Source: CAZSDP01 sp964605665 (lineage in GTDB: Bacteria; Planctomycetota; UBA8108; UBA1146). From it: 64,000 nucleotides of DNA. The stretch is taken from NCBI GenBank assembly GCA_964605665.1, contig CAZSDP010000023.1, positions 10,694 through 74,693 of the forward strand, written 5' to 3'. A program made the position numbers and the translations under genes. The notes beneath the pieces were generated by a model. The model ran no database searches, had not been told where the DNA came from, and worked only from the letters and a program-made list of their open reading frames with translations. Every line of letters begins with the position of its first letter. Positions within the stretch are counted from its first letter, which is position 1. Shown piece by piece: positions 11,201 through 19,840 of the stretch.

Positions 11201-14200
11201 GACCAACTCACAATTGTCAGTGGCGGTCGGCTCTGTCCAGCTGCAGCTGGCAGTGCATTGACCTGAATCAGTCTGTAGTGTCTGGTCGGAAGGCATCCCC
11301 GAAATCGTCGGAGGCTCCGACTCAACGGTCACTCCATAGAGAACATCACACTCGTCAGGGACACCGTTGTCGTTACAGTCGGTCACCAGGCCATAGAGAA
11401 TCTCGCAGTCATCCGCCGTTCCATTTTCGTTGCAATCGACTTCGCAAATGTCACCGATCTCATCGGCGTCACAATCTTCTTGCCCTACATTGCTATCGTT
11501 GGGGCAGTTGTCGCAGAAGTCGGGTATCCCGTCTTGATCGGCATCTTCGTCGTTGTGACCAAGGATACAGATATCACAACTGTTTCCGATCCCGTCATTG
11601 TCGTAATCGGTCTGGTTCAGATTGTATTCCTCAGGACAGTTGTCACATGAATCTGCAACTCCATCCCCATCTTGATCTTGGCATTCATCGGGGTATGAAT
11701 CGAAGTTACAGTCGCTGGAGTTGCCGTAGAGCGTGTCACACAGATCGCGTGTACCGTTCTGATTGCAATCGCCCAAGAGCACATCCACGGCTCGGACTTC
11801 CAAGGAATAACTGAAGAGGACCACCTCTTGACCCGGTTGCACTTCGATCTCGAGGAGCCACTCCCCCGCCAACGCCTGAAAGTCAAAGAGCTGCAACGGC
11901 TCTGCGGGGAATAGGGATTGAGCAGCGACCTCGTCGTCGAAGCGAATCGGGAGCCCAGGCCCAGAGAGGAAGCCTCCGGAGCCATCGTAAATTCGTACCG
12001 TGGGGGAACCGCTCGGATGGGTGAGGTAGATCTGGAAGTTCGGATCATCAAAGCCGAGATCGAGAATCACGTTGAGATCATTCACCACACTGTCGCTGGT
12101 AAATCCACAAACCGTTTCTTGACCTGGGGAGTTGGTATCACCGCAAAGGATCGGCTGCGGTTCTCCGGTGGCCGGGACCTCCACTGGACCAGACCAACTG
12201 TAAGTCTCGATGACACCTTGGCAATCGTCGGGGATGCCATCCGCGTCGCAATCGGGTTCACAATCATCGGGAAGGCCATCCTGGTCACAGTCTTCAGAAA
12301 TCGGCTCTTGTCCATCAGGAACCAGGTTCTCATTGCAGTCCTTGAACCCGAGATAGACCACCACTTGTCCTTCCGCAGTGGCGCTCCCAGAGAATTGACT
12401 CGCTCCGACCGCAAGGTCGGTCAAACCATCTCCGTCGAGATCGCCGGCGGATGCCACACACGCTCCAAAGTGGCCGTTCAATCCGCGGTAGACTCGATCT
12501 CCATCGTCGTCCACCGAGTCAAAGCCCCCGGAAAATGGGCCTGCTTCCAACTCCCCCAAAACGGTCTTTCCGAGGAAAACCGCCACGCGCCCGGCATCGA
12601 GTCCTCCGAATGTCCCCCCATCGTGGAGGGGAGAGCCGGACACCAGATCACCGAGTGAGTCTTCATCGAGTTGCGGAAGGATGGCGACCGAACTGCCGAG
12701 CGTCTCTCCTACCTGATCGCCGTAGATTTCCCACTCCGCGCTATTGCTCACCAGGAAGCGGGGAATCGTCGCACCGGGGCTTCCAAAGAGACTCTCACCG
12801 CGGAATAGGTAGAGCTTACCGGTATCGGAGTGTGGCTCAGGAGAGTCCGCAAAAGGGGCTCCGACCAAGAGATCGGTGTAGCCGAGCCCGTCGATGTCGA
12901 CACCTCCACAGATGGAATACCCAAACTGGGACTGCGGCTCGGTACCGAAAACTTGCAAGATCAACTCGAGACGTGAGCCTTCCGAATCCCACCGGTAACT
13001 GGAGATCATGCCGAGAAGAAGTTGCGCTCCCTCTGATCGCTGCGGCGCCGCGATCAAGATTTCACTTCGTCCGTCAGGGTCTCCATCAAAGTTCCCAGCA
13101 GAAGCGACCACCGCGCCAAATTGCTCACCGACACTCAAACCGTCGAGAGTCAGCGGTGGCTCGACCGGACCTTGCTCACTTCCAAAGTAGAGATAAGCTC
13201 GACCTCGCGTCGCACCGTTCACGATCGCTTGCGGAGCTCCGACCAGAAGATCGTCGTAACCATCACCATTGACGTCCCCAGCCCCTGCCACGGAAGTACC
13301 GAAACTCGCTGCGGCATGAGGACCTTCGGCACTCCAAGTTGCATCGGTCGGGGTACGCAATGGCCCGGATTCTAGGGGACCGAGAAAGAGGTGGACCTCG
13401 CCTCGATCGGCGTTTGCTCCGGGAGCTCCGACCAACAAGTCATCAATTCCGTCCCCATTGACGTCGCCCACCATAGAGACCGACTCACCAAAGCGAGCAG
13501 AGGCTGAATTGCCGACCGCAGTCCAAGCTGGATTTGTCGACGGAGGGGCGCCATCCATGCCAGCGAAGACAAAGACGCCGCCCTCGTCGGTCTCTCCTCC
13601 ATCGTAGGCCTTGGCCCCCACGACGAGATCGGTTTTGCCATCGCCGGTGAGGTCAGAACCACCCTCGATACTGAATCCGAACTCACTGCCTCCTTGTTCT
13701 CCCGTCTTTGAAAAGTAGGAGAAAGTGGAAACAACGGGGTCGATCTCGATCGGATAGATCGCAGCTGAATCGTCGATCATGATCCGAATCGTGCTGAGAT
13801 CCGTGGTGAACCAACAAGGAAGTCGCGTTCCTTCTGAGTCCCAAGCGAAGAGGGAGTCATAGTCGAGGATATGGCTCCCATCCGCATCGAAGAGGGCCAC
13901 CGACTTCTCATCGCTCTGCAAGACCGGCTTCAATCCAGAAACGGTCAGCTCGATCGTCAATGGCTGACCCTCAACTGGAGGAGTTGGAGGAGTGAGCACA
14001 CTCCAACCATGCTCGAGTCCACACTCGCGGTTCTCGATCCAACTTTCGATCTGGGAGGTTCGATACCGCACGCGAGCACCATCGAGAAGAGGTGCGGCGG
14101 AACAGTCTGGCCACGACTCGAGCAACTCTCCACGGCCCCAACCGGTCTGCTCGAGCGCGAAGAACCACTCACCGCTTGAAGTCGAAGATCGTGGGGCAAA

Positions 14201-14458
14201 GTGCAGCTCGCGTTCAGTCAAATCGACTCGGAACTCTTGGTGGCGATTGGGGGCGGTGAGCCTCCCTTCGCCGCGGAACTCCAGATCACATTCGGGTAGA
14301 GCGAGGGGGACTTCAGCAGAAGAGTATTTCGTAGGAGTTGATTTGCTCTCTGCCAGACCGGAAGAGGGATCTGTTTGTCCCAATAGAAATCCGCCGCATA
14401 ACACCGGGATCAGCAGAATCCCGATCAGTGATCGGCGAGCAATTCGTGGTGAGTGCAT
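8258..14458 (-). CDS. Giant secreted multidomain protein: FG-GAP, P-domain-like, TSP3-like, six HYR, Fn3-like, cohesin-like, dockerin-like; 2066 aa
   Basis: Signal peptide about 1-27, then an N-terminal domain (about 50-245). FG-GAP propeller repeats span about 246-696. A proprotein-convertase P-domain-like module lies at about 748-893 (VVNDLNVILDL, DDPNFQIYLTHPSG). Thrombospondin-3-like DCNxNGxxDxCD repeats fill about 900-1045. Six HYR modules (about 1046-1535) each start like PPTISGMPSDQTLQTD and carry WTEPTATDNC and TYTATD motifs. More TSP3-like repeats run to about 1715, then an Fn3-like module (to about 1803), a cohesin-like module (to about 1955) and two dockerin-like loops from FCRGDCNENG. 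The C-terminal cysteine tail is extended (DSLEC...CPDPCSE). AGGTAGG precedes ATG 14458. HYR and FG-GAP modules are known from adhesion proteins, so a surface adhesive or matrix role is inferred, not shown. Confidence 0.88.
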   Translation of the reverse strand: MHSPRIARRSLIGILLIPVLCGGFLLGQTDPSSGLAESKSTPTKYSSAEVPLALPECDLEFRGEGRLTAPNRHQEFRVDLTERELHFAPRSSTSSGEWFFALEQTGWGRGELLESWPDCSAAPLLDGARVRYRTSQIESWIENRECGLEHGWSVLTPPTPPVEGQPLTIELTVSGLKPVLQSDEKSVALFDADGSHILDYDSLFAWDSEGTRLPCWFTTDLSTIRIMIDDSAAIYPIEIDPVVSTFSYFSKTGEQGGSEFGFSIEGGSDLTGDGKTDLVVGAKAYDGGETDEGGVFVFAGMDGAPPSTNPAWTAVGNSASARFGESVSMVGDVNGDGIDDLLVGAPGANADRGEVHLFLGPLESGPLRTPTDATWSAEGPHAAASFGTSVAGAGDVNGDGYDDLLVGAPQAIVNGATRGRAYLYFGSEQGPVEPPLTLDGLSVGEQFGAVVASAGNFDGDPDGRSEILIAAPQRSEGAQLLLGMISSYRWDSEGSRLELILQVFGTEPQSQFGYSICGGVDIDGLGYTDLLVGAPFADSPEPHSDTGKLYLFRGESLFGSPGATIPRFLVSNSAEWEIYGDQVGETLGSSVAILPQLDEDSLGDLVSGSPLHDGGTFGGLDAGRVAVFLGKTVLGELEAGPFSGGFDSVDDDGDRVYRGLNGHFGACVASAGDLDGDGLTDLAVGASQFSGSATAEGQVVVYLGFKDCNENLVPDGQEPISEDCDQDGLPDDCEPDCDADGIPDDCQGVIETYSWSGPVEVPATGEPQPILCGDTNSPGQETVCGFTSDSVVNDLNVILDLGFDDPNFQIYLTHPSGSPTVRIYDGSGGFLSGPGLPIRFDDEVAAQSLFPAEPLQLFDFQALAGEWLLEIEVQPGQEVVLFSYSLEVRAVDVLLGDCNQNGTRDLCDTLYGNSSDCNFDSYPDECQDQDGDGVADSCDNCPEEYNLNQTDYDNDGIGNSCDICILGHNDEDADQDGIPDFCDNCPNDSNVGQEDCDADEIGDICEVDCNENGTADDCEILYGLVTDCNDNGVPDECDVLYGVTVESEPPTISGMPSDQTLQTDSGQCTASCSWTEPTATDNCELVSFESSHTPGDHFPRGETVVTYTATDSFGQSAQLSFTVTVIDQEGPTISGMPSMITVDAPVGHCEVVVSWDEPTAADNCDLSGMTATYPPGSSFPVGTTSVQYTATDHLGLSTTESFTVTVLDREAPTFTTMVSDQTLGNELGMCGATATWSLPEATDLCSDYTVSCSPPPGSFFEVGTTSVTVIATDTGGNETTTSFTVTVLDSESPTIEGTPTDIVIDAEPGVCHAAVTWVDPMALDNCDGAVLSLSHESGSTFPVGTTMVTVTATDSAWDMVQTSFAVTVEDNQVPQISGVPTDQAVSTDPGSSTATFQWNDPQVIDNCPGATLESSFVSGGTFGVGEHTVSFTATDASTNMSESSFTLTVADMELPEITTSGPIVVPIELQSCDAMVTIPMPTTSDNSGVASVTNDRSGAENPSGTYPPGSTTIIWTVTDIHGNERQAEQVITVDVALDDCNNNGIPDACDIANGHSQDCAFLDGIPDGIPDECQDDCDEDGIPDVCEADCDGNGHPDACDLGGNFLDCNENGIPDSCDIQLGLVDDCQPDGIPDSCQYDCDQDGVPDDCEDDCNQNGTPDECEPDFSADCDGNGISDICESDCDGDGTPDICELMNGEALDQDHDGIPDNCECDPPSALSCDLQPDGTALVTWEGSYNSVTVTRNGVPFAELPAGVNSVTDAGLTQQCLGTVTYEITGRCDSGGTIIEETESCSLTFTPALMFRYRIQDASVPVSSNGGASTVPVTITIEELPTTFCVDPAPTTGFSMAVAHDPQHLTPIGVAPGAALYSLPDGGPEFFSYQMSEAGWTLGVSYSVYNAPETLAFATERAVAVATYTSSCNVSQSPLQTQLFFQDELGSPPIDNLVVVSGFEYEPIRMAGTITLEGDASFVAFCRGDCNENGEVSIADAVLLLNEIFNGNMQLNCHDACDVNDSGSLNIADPLYVLSYLFQGTLSLPGGLDCALDLNTSDSLECESYDACPDPCSE

Positions 14459-14808
14459 CAGGGACCTACCTCACTCCCCGTCCCCGCGATGGGGCAGAGG
14501 GTGTCGATGGGGGTTCAGAAGAATTGGATGGCACACAGAAAATGAGATGGAATGAGACTATCCTATTGTAACGCTATACATAATATTGACAATTAACGGC
14601 ACCGGACTAACAAACAAAGGGTCGGCTGAAGGAGTTCTCAACGGAGAGTCGGGGGGCCTCAAGAGACGCAGGAAAGCCCTAAAATACTACAAATCAATGG
14701 CTTAGCGCTCGGTCGTCCGTTATTGATCCTCGATCTGCCCCCCCGGCGCCAGGGCGTCTGGAAAGAAGGGCGTCTGGAGCAAAGGGCGCCCGCAGGAGAA
14801 ACGAACGG
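14459..14808. other. Intergenic region, AT-rich upstream part
   Basis: This gap holds the upstream region of the giant protein gene. There is an AT-rich stretch around 14560-14600 that could contain its promoter. A short direct repeat of GGGCGTCTGGA occurs at about 14752-14780. No gene is supported. Confidence 0.4.
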
Positions 14809-15633
14809 TCAGGGACAGGGGGGTTGGAGGCAGGAGAGTGGACCGAGGGTGGGGTCGGGGCCACAGGTGGTGGGAGATGAAGGGGCGAGTCCCCCCGTAA
14901 AGAGGAAGCTCAGCCCGACGATCGCATCCCCGAGGCTCACCTGCTCATTGTCGTCAAAATCCGCCGCCTGCTCGCAAAAGACGGAGCCATTTGCAAACAG
15001 ATACGCGAGAACCGACACACAGTCGCCGAGACTGACCGACCCACTCCCATCGACATCGCCGCGGATGAAGTGAGGGTCGTCCACGACCACCGTGATCTGC
15101 CCCCCTGCGAGCACCGGAGCCTCGAAGAGATTCGGTCCCACCGCAATCTCGATCAAAATCGGTGGATTCGACAACGACTCGCAAAAGCTGAGTGTGGCGA
15201 CATCGGCACCCTGGCCCACGCTCAGATAGGTCACCTCTTGCGTCACCATCATCCCGGGGGGAAGAGGGCTCGCTCCGAGGAAATCGACCACCACGGTTTG
15301 CGTCACTCCCTCGGAAAACAAATTCTGGCTGAGGAATGCCGGCGAAAAGGTGAGCGGCGCAGAAACGGAGTCTGGAACGACCACTTGTGGATCGCTGCAG
15401 ACACCGTAACTCCATCCTATGATCTCGTTCTCTAGATGGTGCAACTCCACCTCGACGACGACCGTGGTTCCCGGTGAAGCCACAGTATTACTCGCCGTGA
15501 GGACGATCTCACCAGACGCCGGTTGAGAGACTCCCATCGAAAGAGAGAGCCACAGCAGCAGTCCCGAAATCGGATGCCGAGTCAGAGAAGTGAGATCGGG
15601 TTTCGCTAACCTTAAGGTGGGCATGTCTGTCAT
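14809..15633 (-). CDS. Secreted cohesin-like/dockerin-like protein, about 274 aa
   Basis: This is the simplest member of the family: an N-terminal membrane or signal segment (LLLWLSLSMGVSQPASG), one cohesin-like module (about 45-185, with SNTVASPGTTVVVEVELHH) and a dockerin-like end (FIRGDVDGSGSVSLGDCVSVLAYLF, then DFDDNEQVSLGDAIVGLSFLF), finishing CGPDPTLGPLSC...PCP. There is no Fn3-like module. The start is uncertain: TTG 15657, ATG 15633 and ATG 15624 are all in frame and none has a strong Shine-Dalgarno sequence. ATG 15633 is chosen arbitrarily between them. Extracellular; function unknown. Confidence 0.8.
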   Translation of the reverse strand: MTDMPTLRLAKPDLTSLTRHPISGLLLWLSLSMGVSQPASGEIVLTASNTVASPGTTVVVEVELHHLENEIIGWSYGVCSDPQVVVPDSVSAPLTFSPAFLSQNLFSEGVTQTVVVDFLGASPLPPGMMVTQEVTYLSVGQGADVATLSFCESLSNPPILIEIAVGPNLFEAPVLAGGQITVVVDDPHFIRGDVDGSGSVSLGDCVSVLAYLFANGSVFCEQAADFDDNEQVSLGDAIVGLSFLFTGGLAPSSPTTCGPDPTLGPLSCLQPPCP

Positions 15634-16190
15634 TTCTGGATGATCAACGCGGAGCAAGAATCTTGAATGAGCTCTGTGGAAGTGAGGAGACAGTGGGGCT
15701 GCGTCATTTGCAGATTGAACCTAGCTTCTACAAGAAGAAGATCGGAATCTGGCTCAGCCACTCACTAAAGATAAGAAGGATCACCGCCCCTCACCTGCCG
15801 AGAGCCGTCTCCCCCGTCGGCTCTCACTCCAAGGTAATCGAAGGTAAGCCCCATGCAAGAGCGACTATCGTGACACTCCTGCCACCAACGGAGAAAACCG
15901 GGCGGATTTCAAATTGGTTCGGTAAGAAACCGAGCTGATCGGCTGATCAGAGACAAGTCGGAGAGATCTGACAGGTCAGATTTCCTGTGCGGAGCCCTTC
16001 TCCACACTACGGGAACGGTGGCATCGTTTGGGATGGTGATGCACCCAAGTCGAAGTTCTCCGTCGATCGTTTGTAGAGCTCAACCAGGGAAGGAATCGGC
16101 GGAGAGGACCGCCCACAATATTGCCTTGTACTTTCCTGCATCAAAGTGCGGGCGCCGTCCCATCCCAGGAATGACCTGCCGAGAGGAGGC
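15634..16190. other. Intergenic region between dockerin gene and TPR/TonB operon
   Basis: No supported gene. An inverted repeat GAGAGCCG / CGGCTCTC at 15800-15825 has no U-run on either side, so it is only a weak terminator candidate for the operon that ends at 16191. Confidence 0.4.
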
Positions 16191-17855
16191 TCACGGCTGC
16201 GAAGCCGCTTTGACCGACCTCTGGAATTCGAACTCGCTTTCGATCTCTCGTAGATTCGCCTGATAGGAGGCATTTTGGATGTCCACCTTCAGCGCCGACT
16301 TGTAGTAGTCGATCGCTTGCCGAAGATAGCCGAGCCCATACGCAGCCTCTGCTGCCCCCGCATACCCCTCCGCCTTGGTTTCAGGAATACCTGCGGCCTG
16401 ATTGAAGACCTCTAATGCCTTCGCAAACTCGCGCTGCTCCAAATGAAGATCGCCCGCTACCAAGCGAACGCGCCCATCTGTGGGACGCGCGTCGAAAATC
16501 TTCGCGAGGCGGCGCAGGGCAGCTTCGGACCGTCCGAGTCGCACCTCGACTTCTACAGCAGCCGCTTGCGCATCGGCATACTCAGTCGCCCCCCGCGGAA
16601 CTTCCTCAAAGATCTCAAGGGCTCGCTCCAAATCTTCTGCCGCGAGAAGAGACTCGCCCAAGGCATAACGAATCGAAGGTGGCCTCGATCGCGGATCGGG
16701 ATATCCACGCTCCAACCATATCGCGGATCGGTCGGGAAGATCGAGCTTTCGGTAGAGATCTGAAAGAGTCCGGCAGATCTGCGGAGACTGCTCTCCAGTA
16801 ACTCTGTAGATCAACTCGAATTGATCTGCCGCTCGCCGATAGTCTTCCAACTCCAAGTAGCAGTTCGCCACATGCTCGAGATACTCCTTGTCGAGCGGAT
16901 TCTCTGAAAGAACCGATCGGAAGTACTGCAGTGCGGACTCGAACCGGCCCGTCTTGTATTCGAGCAAGCCCAACCAACGCAGAAGCTCCTCGTCAGTGGG
17001 ATCCGCCACCAGCGCTTCGAGAAGAGCTGCTCGAGATGCTTCGAAGTAACTCGTTTGACCCTCTTCAATCCCGAGCTCATAAAGAGCCTGCCCCGTGAAC
17101 TTCAAAAGTTCACCTCCGCGATAGCCCTCGTCGAACTCGTGCTTCCAAGCAGCGATGGCTCCTTGCCAATCCCTCATTCCGAAGAGCAACTTTCCGAAAT
17201 TGATGCGGGCGATGCGGTTACTCGGATCGAGAAGAACCGCCTCTTCGAATCTCGCGACCCCCTCCTCTTGTTTACCGAGGTCATAAGCAGCTGCTCCGAG
17301 GATCACCAAGAGCTGTGCGCGGAGAGAGTCTTCCATCGGGCGAAGAACACAAACTTCTTCGACCAAGGGAGCCAAAGCTGAGTTTGCATTCGGGGTCGTG
17401 ATCGTACGGGTGATCAATTCAGAGTCGACCCCGCCAGCGCGCGCTTCTTCATATGCTTGAATCGAGGCGAGATCCATCTCAAGAATCTTCTGGATCATGT
17501 CGTAAGAAGCTTGTGGGTCGGTCCCGAGTAGAGCCGCCGCTTTGTTCGCAGTGATCGATCGTGCCCGACGAAGCTCGTTTTCTTGCACCTTCAGGGTCAG
17601 CTGGCGCCGCGCTTCATTCTGCTCTACCACGACCTGTTGGTTCTCGGCGACAACTTGTTTCGATTGGTTTCGAGTTCGACGCTCTTTCGCTATCGAATCC
17701 GCTTCGGCAGTGGTCACCGTCTGACAACCGGGGCTGCAACACAGCAGCGCCAAGGTCGCGATACCCAGCACTCTGAAAAGTGGGGAACACCGCTCTAAGT
17801 CGTTCATCGAGCACCTCGAGATCGAATCTGGTTTTGGTTTTGCGGGTCTCTTCAT
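16191..17855 (-). CDS. TPR-repeat lipoprotein of the TonB2-type operon
   Basis: The protein carries an N-terminal hydrophobic segment with a Cys-rich end (ALLCCSPGCQ), a coiled-coil-like QVVVEQNEARRQ region, and many tetratricopeptide repeats from about residue 100 to the C-terminus (for example FESALQYFRSVLSENPLDKEYLEHVANCYLELEDY, cut here into its helices). It is probably an exported lipoprotein, though the lipobox is not ideal. The start is ambiguous: ATG 17855 overlaps the tonB stop as ATGA with GAGG upstream, while ATG 17807 gives a more normal signal peptide and also has GAGGTG. A TPR protein encoded after tonB is typical of TonB2/TtpC-type operons, where it is thought to help contacts between the energising complex and outer-membrane partners. 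Confidence 0.82.
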   Translation of the reverse strand: MKRPAKPKPDSISRCSMNDLERCSPLFRVLGIATLALLCCSPGCQTVTTAEADSIAKERRTRNQSKQVVAENQQVVVEQNEARRQLTLKVQENELRRARSITANKAAALLGTDPQASYDMIQKILEMDLASIQAYEEARAGGVDSELITRTITTPNANSALAPLVEEVCVLRPMEDSLRAQLLVILGAAAYDLGKQEEGVARFEEAVLLDPSNRIARINFGKLLFGMRDWQGAIAAWKHEFDEGYRGGELLKFTGQALYELGIEEGQTSYFEASRAALLEALVADPTDEELLRWLGLLEYKTGRFESALQYFRSVLSENPLDKEYLEHVANCYLELEDYRRAADQFELIYRVTGEQSPQICRTLSDLYRKLDLPDRSAIWLERGYPDPRSRPPSIRYALGESLLAAEDLERALEIFEEVPRGATEYADAQAAAVEVEVRLGRSEAALRRLAKIFDARPTDGRVRLVAGDLHLEQREFAKALEVFNQAAGIPETKAEGYAGAAEAAYGLGYLRQAIDYYKSALKVDIQNASYQANLREIESEFEFQRSVKAASQP

Positions 17856-18691
17856 GCGTCCTCGAGTTTGAATCGGTAAATCAGGGTTTCCCAAGAGGGA
17901 AGAGGCTTCCCATTCTCGTCTTCAGCAGGATCAAACATCATCTCTGGAATGACTTCTTCCTCGACCGTCTTCTCGAAGTAACCTTTCGGCGACGCGCGCA
18001 AGATCTCGTATTCTTGAATTCTTCCGTCAAGCCCCACCAAAGCACGAAACTGCACAGAGCCTTCGATGTTTCGCTGTCTTGCCACCGGTGGATACGATGG
18101 TTTTGGGGTGTAGCGACGCCGAGCCGACTTCGCGACTCCCGGTGACCTTGTTCTCTCCCGACCACTGTTGTCGGAGATGTCGACGCCACGAAATTCACGG
18201 ATCTGATCTCGGAGACGCTCATATGCGAGCGCATCACCGATTTCATCGATGGCATCGTTGAAGCCAACTCCGCCGATCTCGATAACTGGCCCTTCACCAA
18301 CCAAACCGCCGAGAGAAATCGCTGTCGCACGAATCTGCGGACGTGGACTCCTTTGGGCGGTGGAGGGTCGAGCCGCCCGCTTTGTCGGGATTCGTCTCTC
18401 CTGTGCTATCTCATGCTTCTGAACTCGCTTCTTCGGCTCCGGCGGCTTGCGACGTTCTTGCTGCGATTTGGCCATCGGCTTCGGAGAATCGTGCTCCACC
18501 TTGAACGCAGGTGCGAACTGAGGAAGCTCCACTTTCTCACCGTCAGCGGAAGGCTGGATGAAAGCGAGGAACAACAACACCGCGGTGGTAAAGCACAACC
18601 CTCCGCCGAAGGTGATCAACCTTCGACCCAACGCCGATGACTGCTGGCCACGGGCATATGGATTTCTCGAGGAAGAATGCTTCGCCACCAT
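17852..18691 (-). CDS. tonB: TonB-family energy transducer, 279 aa
   Basis: One membrane span (about 25-47, ITFGGGLCFTTAVLLFLAF) is followed by a Lys/Pro/Arg-rich periplasmic linker and a C-terminal TonB domain (about 190-275) with the YPPVARQRNIEGSV motif and VEEEVIPEMMFDPA. The family couples the proton-driven ExbB/ExbD motor to outer-membrane receptors. The start is set at ATG 18691, five bases after the exbD stop with GAGGG upstream; an in-frame TTG at 18700 would overlap exbD. The stop overlaps the downstream TPR gene. No TonB-dependent receptor is encoded in the window, so the substrate is unknown. Confidence 0.9.
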   Translation of the reverse strand: MVAKHSSSRNPYARGQQSSALGRRLITFGGGLCFTTAVLLFLAFIQPSADGEKVELPQFAPAFKVEHDSPKPMAKSQQERRKPPEPKKRVQKHEIAQERRIPTKRAARPSTAQRSPRPQIRATAISLGGLVGEGPVIEIGGVGFNDAIDEIGDALAYERLRDQIREFRGVDISDNSGRERTRSPGVAKSARRRYTPKPSYPPVARQRNIEGSVQFRALVGLDGRIQEYEILRASPKGYFEKTVEEEVIPEMMFDPAEDENGKPLPSWETLIYRFKLEDA

Positions 18692-18696
18692 CAAGC

Positions 18697-19104
18697 TCAA
18701 CCCTCTGTCTTCGTCGCCACGCTGATCTCAGCGGCACCTGCCAACTTGCACTCATCGATCACTCGAACCATGAGACCGCTTCGCGATGCCTCGTCAGCAA
18801 CAATCACCACGGGGGCTTTTGGCTGCCTGATCCGCGCCTGGGCAACTTCGGGCCTTACCGAACTCAGATCGATACGCTTCCCCGCCATATGAATGGTCCC
18901 CGCCGACGAGATTCCGACGAGGATGACATCACCACCCTGGACTTCTCCCGTAGCTGCCTCTGGGCGTTCCACTTCAATCCCCGTCTCCTTGATGAAGTTC
19001 GTGTTCACCAAGAAAAAGATGAGCAACAGAAACGTCATGTCGATCAGAGGGGCCATGTCTACGGTTGCTTCCTCGAGAGCGCTTTTCCTTCTCGTGCGAA
19101 TCAT
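18697..19104 (-). CDS. exbD: ExbD/TolR-family proton channel subunit, 135 aa
   Basis: Short N-terminal cytoplasmic tail, one membrane span carrying the conserved aspartate (MAPLIDMTFLLLIFFLV, about 17-33), and a periplasmic domain of about 90 residues. Length is normal for ExbD. The membrane Asp is the proton-carrying residue in the ExbB/ExbD and TolQ/TolR families. The gene lies 53 bases after the second exbB and immediately before tonB, which supports the ExbD rather than the TolR assignment. Confidence 0.93.
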   Translation of the reverse strand: MIRTRRKSALEEATVDMAPLIDMTFLLLIFFLVNTNFIKETGIEVERPEAATGEVQGGDVILVGISSAGTIHMAGKRIDLSSVRPEVAQARIRQPKAPVVIVADEASRSGLMVRVIDECKLAGAAEISVATKTEG

Positions 19105-19157
19105 GATGCGCCTCTCTTCCTACCTGTTGATCTTGAGTCCATCGCTCGATGTTGCAT

Positions 19158-19835
19158 TTAGGCCGCCTCTCCTCGCAGTTGCATCGATGAGATGCGTATC
19201 TCCGATTGCAACGTCAGCCCTCGCTTTGAAAGCCATCCGAGGCTGATCACACCGGGAAGAGATACGACTAGGCCGACATTTGTGGCGGTCAATGCGATAG
19301 AAATTCCCGCCGACAACGCTTTCGGATCATTGGTCGCATTCGTCATCATCGCACTGAAGGTCGCAATCATGCCGATCACCGTTCCCATCAATCCCATGAG
19401 CGGCGCGGCGCGCGCAAAGGTCGAAAGCAACGACATACCCCGTTCGATGGAGAGGTTCTCCTCGAGCTCAGCTCGTTCCGCTTGAAGTTCGCGCCGCACA
19501 CCTCCCGGCTTTCGAGGTGGGTTCGCCAAAATCCGCAACAAGAATCGGGAGTATGGCGTTCGGTAGTTGAGGCAAGCCGCTTCCAGTGCCTCCTGATTTT
19601 CGACGCTGTCGACCTCGAGAAACTCGTTGAAAGTGCGAACCACTTCGCGTCGATCTCTCTCCAATGAACGAGCAATCGGCGGTAAAAGTGCAAAGAAGGT
19701 CCGGGGGTCGTAGAGATAAAAGAGTCGATCCATCGTCAGGACGCCGATCCCCAGGCACGTCAATACCAGAGGAATCATCACTGGGAGTGTTCCTCGTTCG
19801 AGTAGGTCGAAGAGCTGTTGAATGATCGGTGGCAT
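19158..19835 (-). CDS. exbB: ExbB/TolQ/MotA-family proton channel protein, 225 aa
   Basis: Three membrane spans (about 15-37, 143-165, 180-205) and the family motif GLMGTVIGMIATFSAM...GISIALTATNVGLVVSLPG. This small ExbB follows the larger one, from which it is separated by five bases, with AGAGGAA about eleven bases upstream of ATG 19835. It should form the pentameric inner-membrane channel with the ExbD dimer. Two different ExbB-like proteins in a row are characteristic of TonB2/TtpC systems. Confidence 0.92.
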   Translation of the reverse strand: MPPIIQQLFDLLERGTLPVMIPLVLTCLGIGVLTMDRLFYLYDPRTFFALLPPIARSLERDRREVVRTFNEFLEVDSVENQEALEAACLNYRTPYSRFLLRILANPPRKPGGVRRELQAERAELEENLSIERGMSLLSTFARAAPLMGLMGTVIGMIATFSAMMTNATNDPKALSAGISIALTATNVGLVVSLPGVISLGWLSKRGLTLQSEIRISSMQLRGEAA

Positions 19836-19840
19836 ATCGA

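Noticed and set aside
3274..15633. A cellulosome gene cluster
   Set aside because: There is no scaffoldin with multiple type I cohesins, no glycoside hydrolase and no cellulose-binding module among these proteins.
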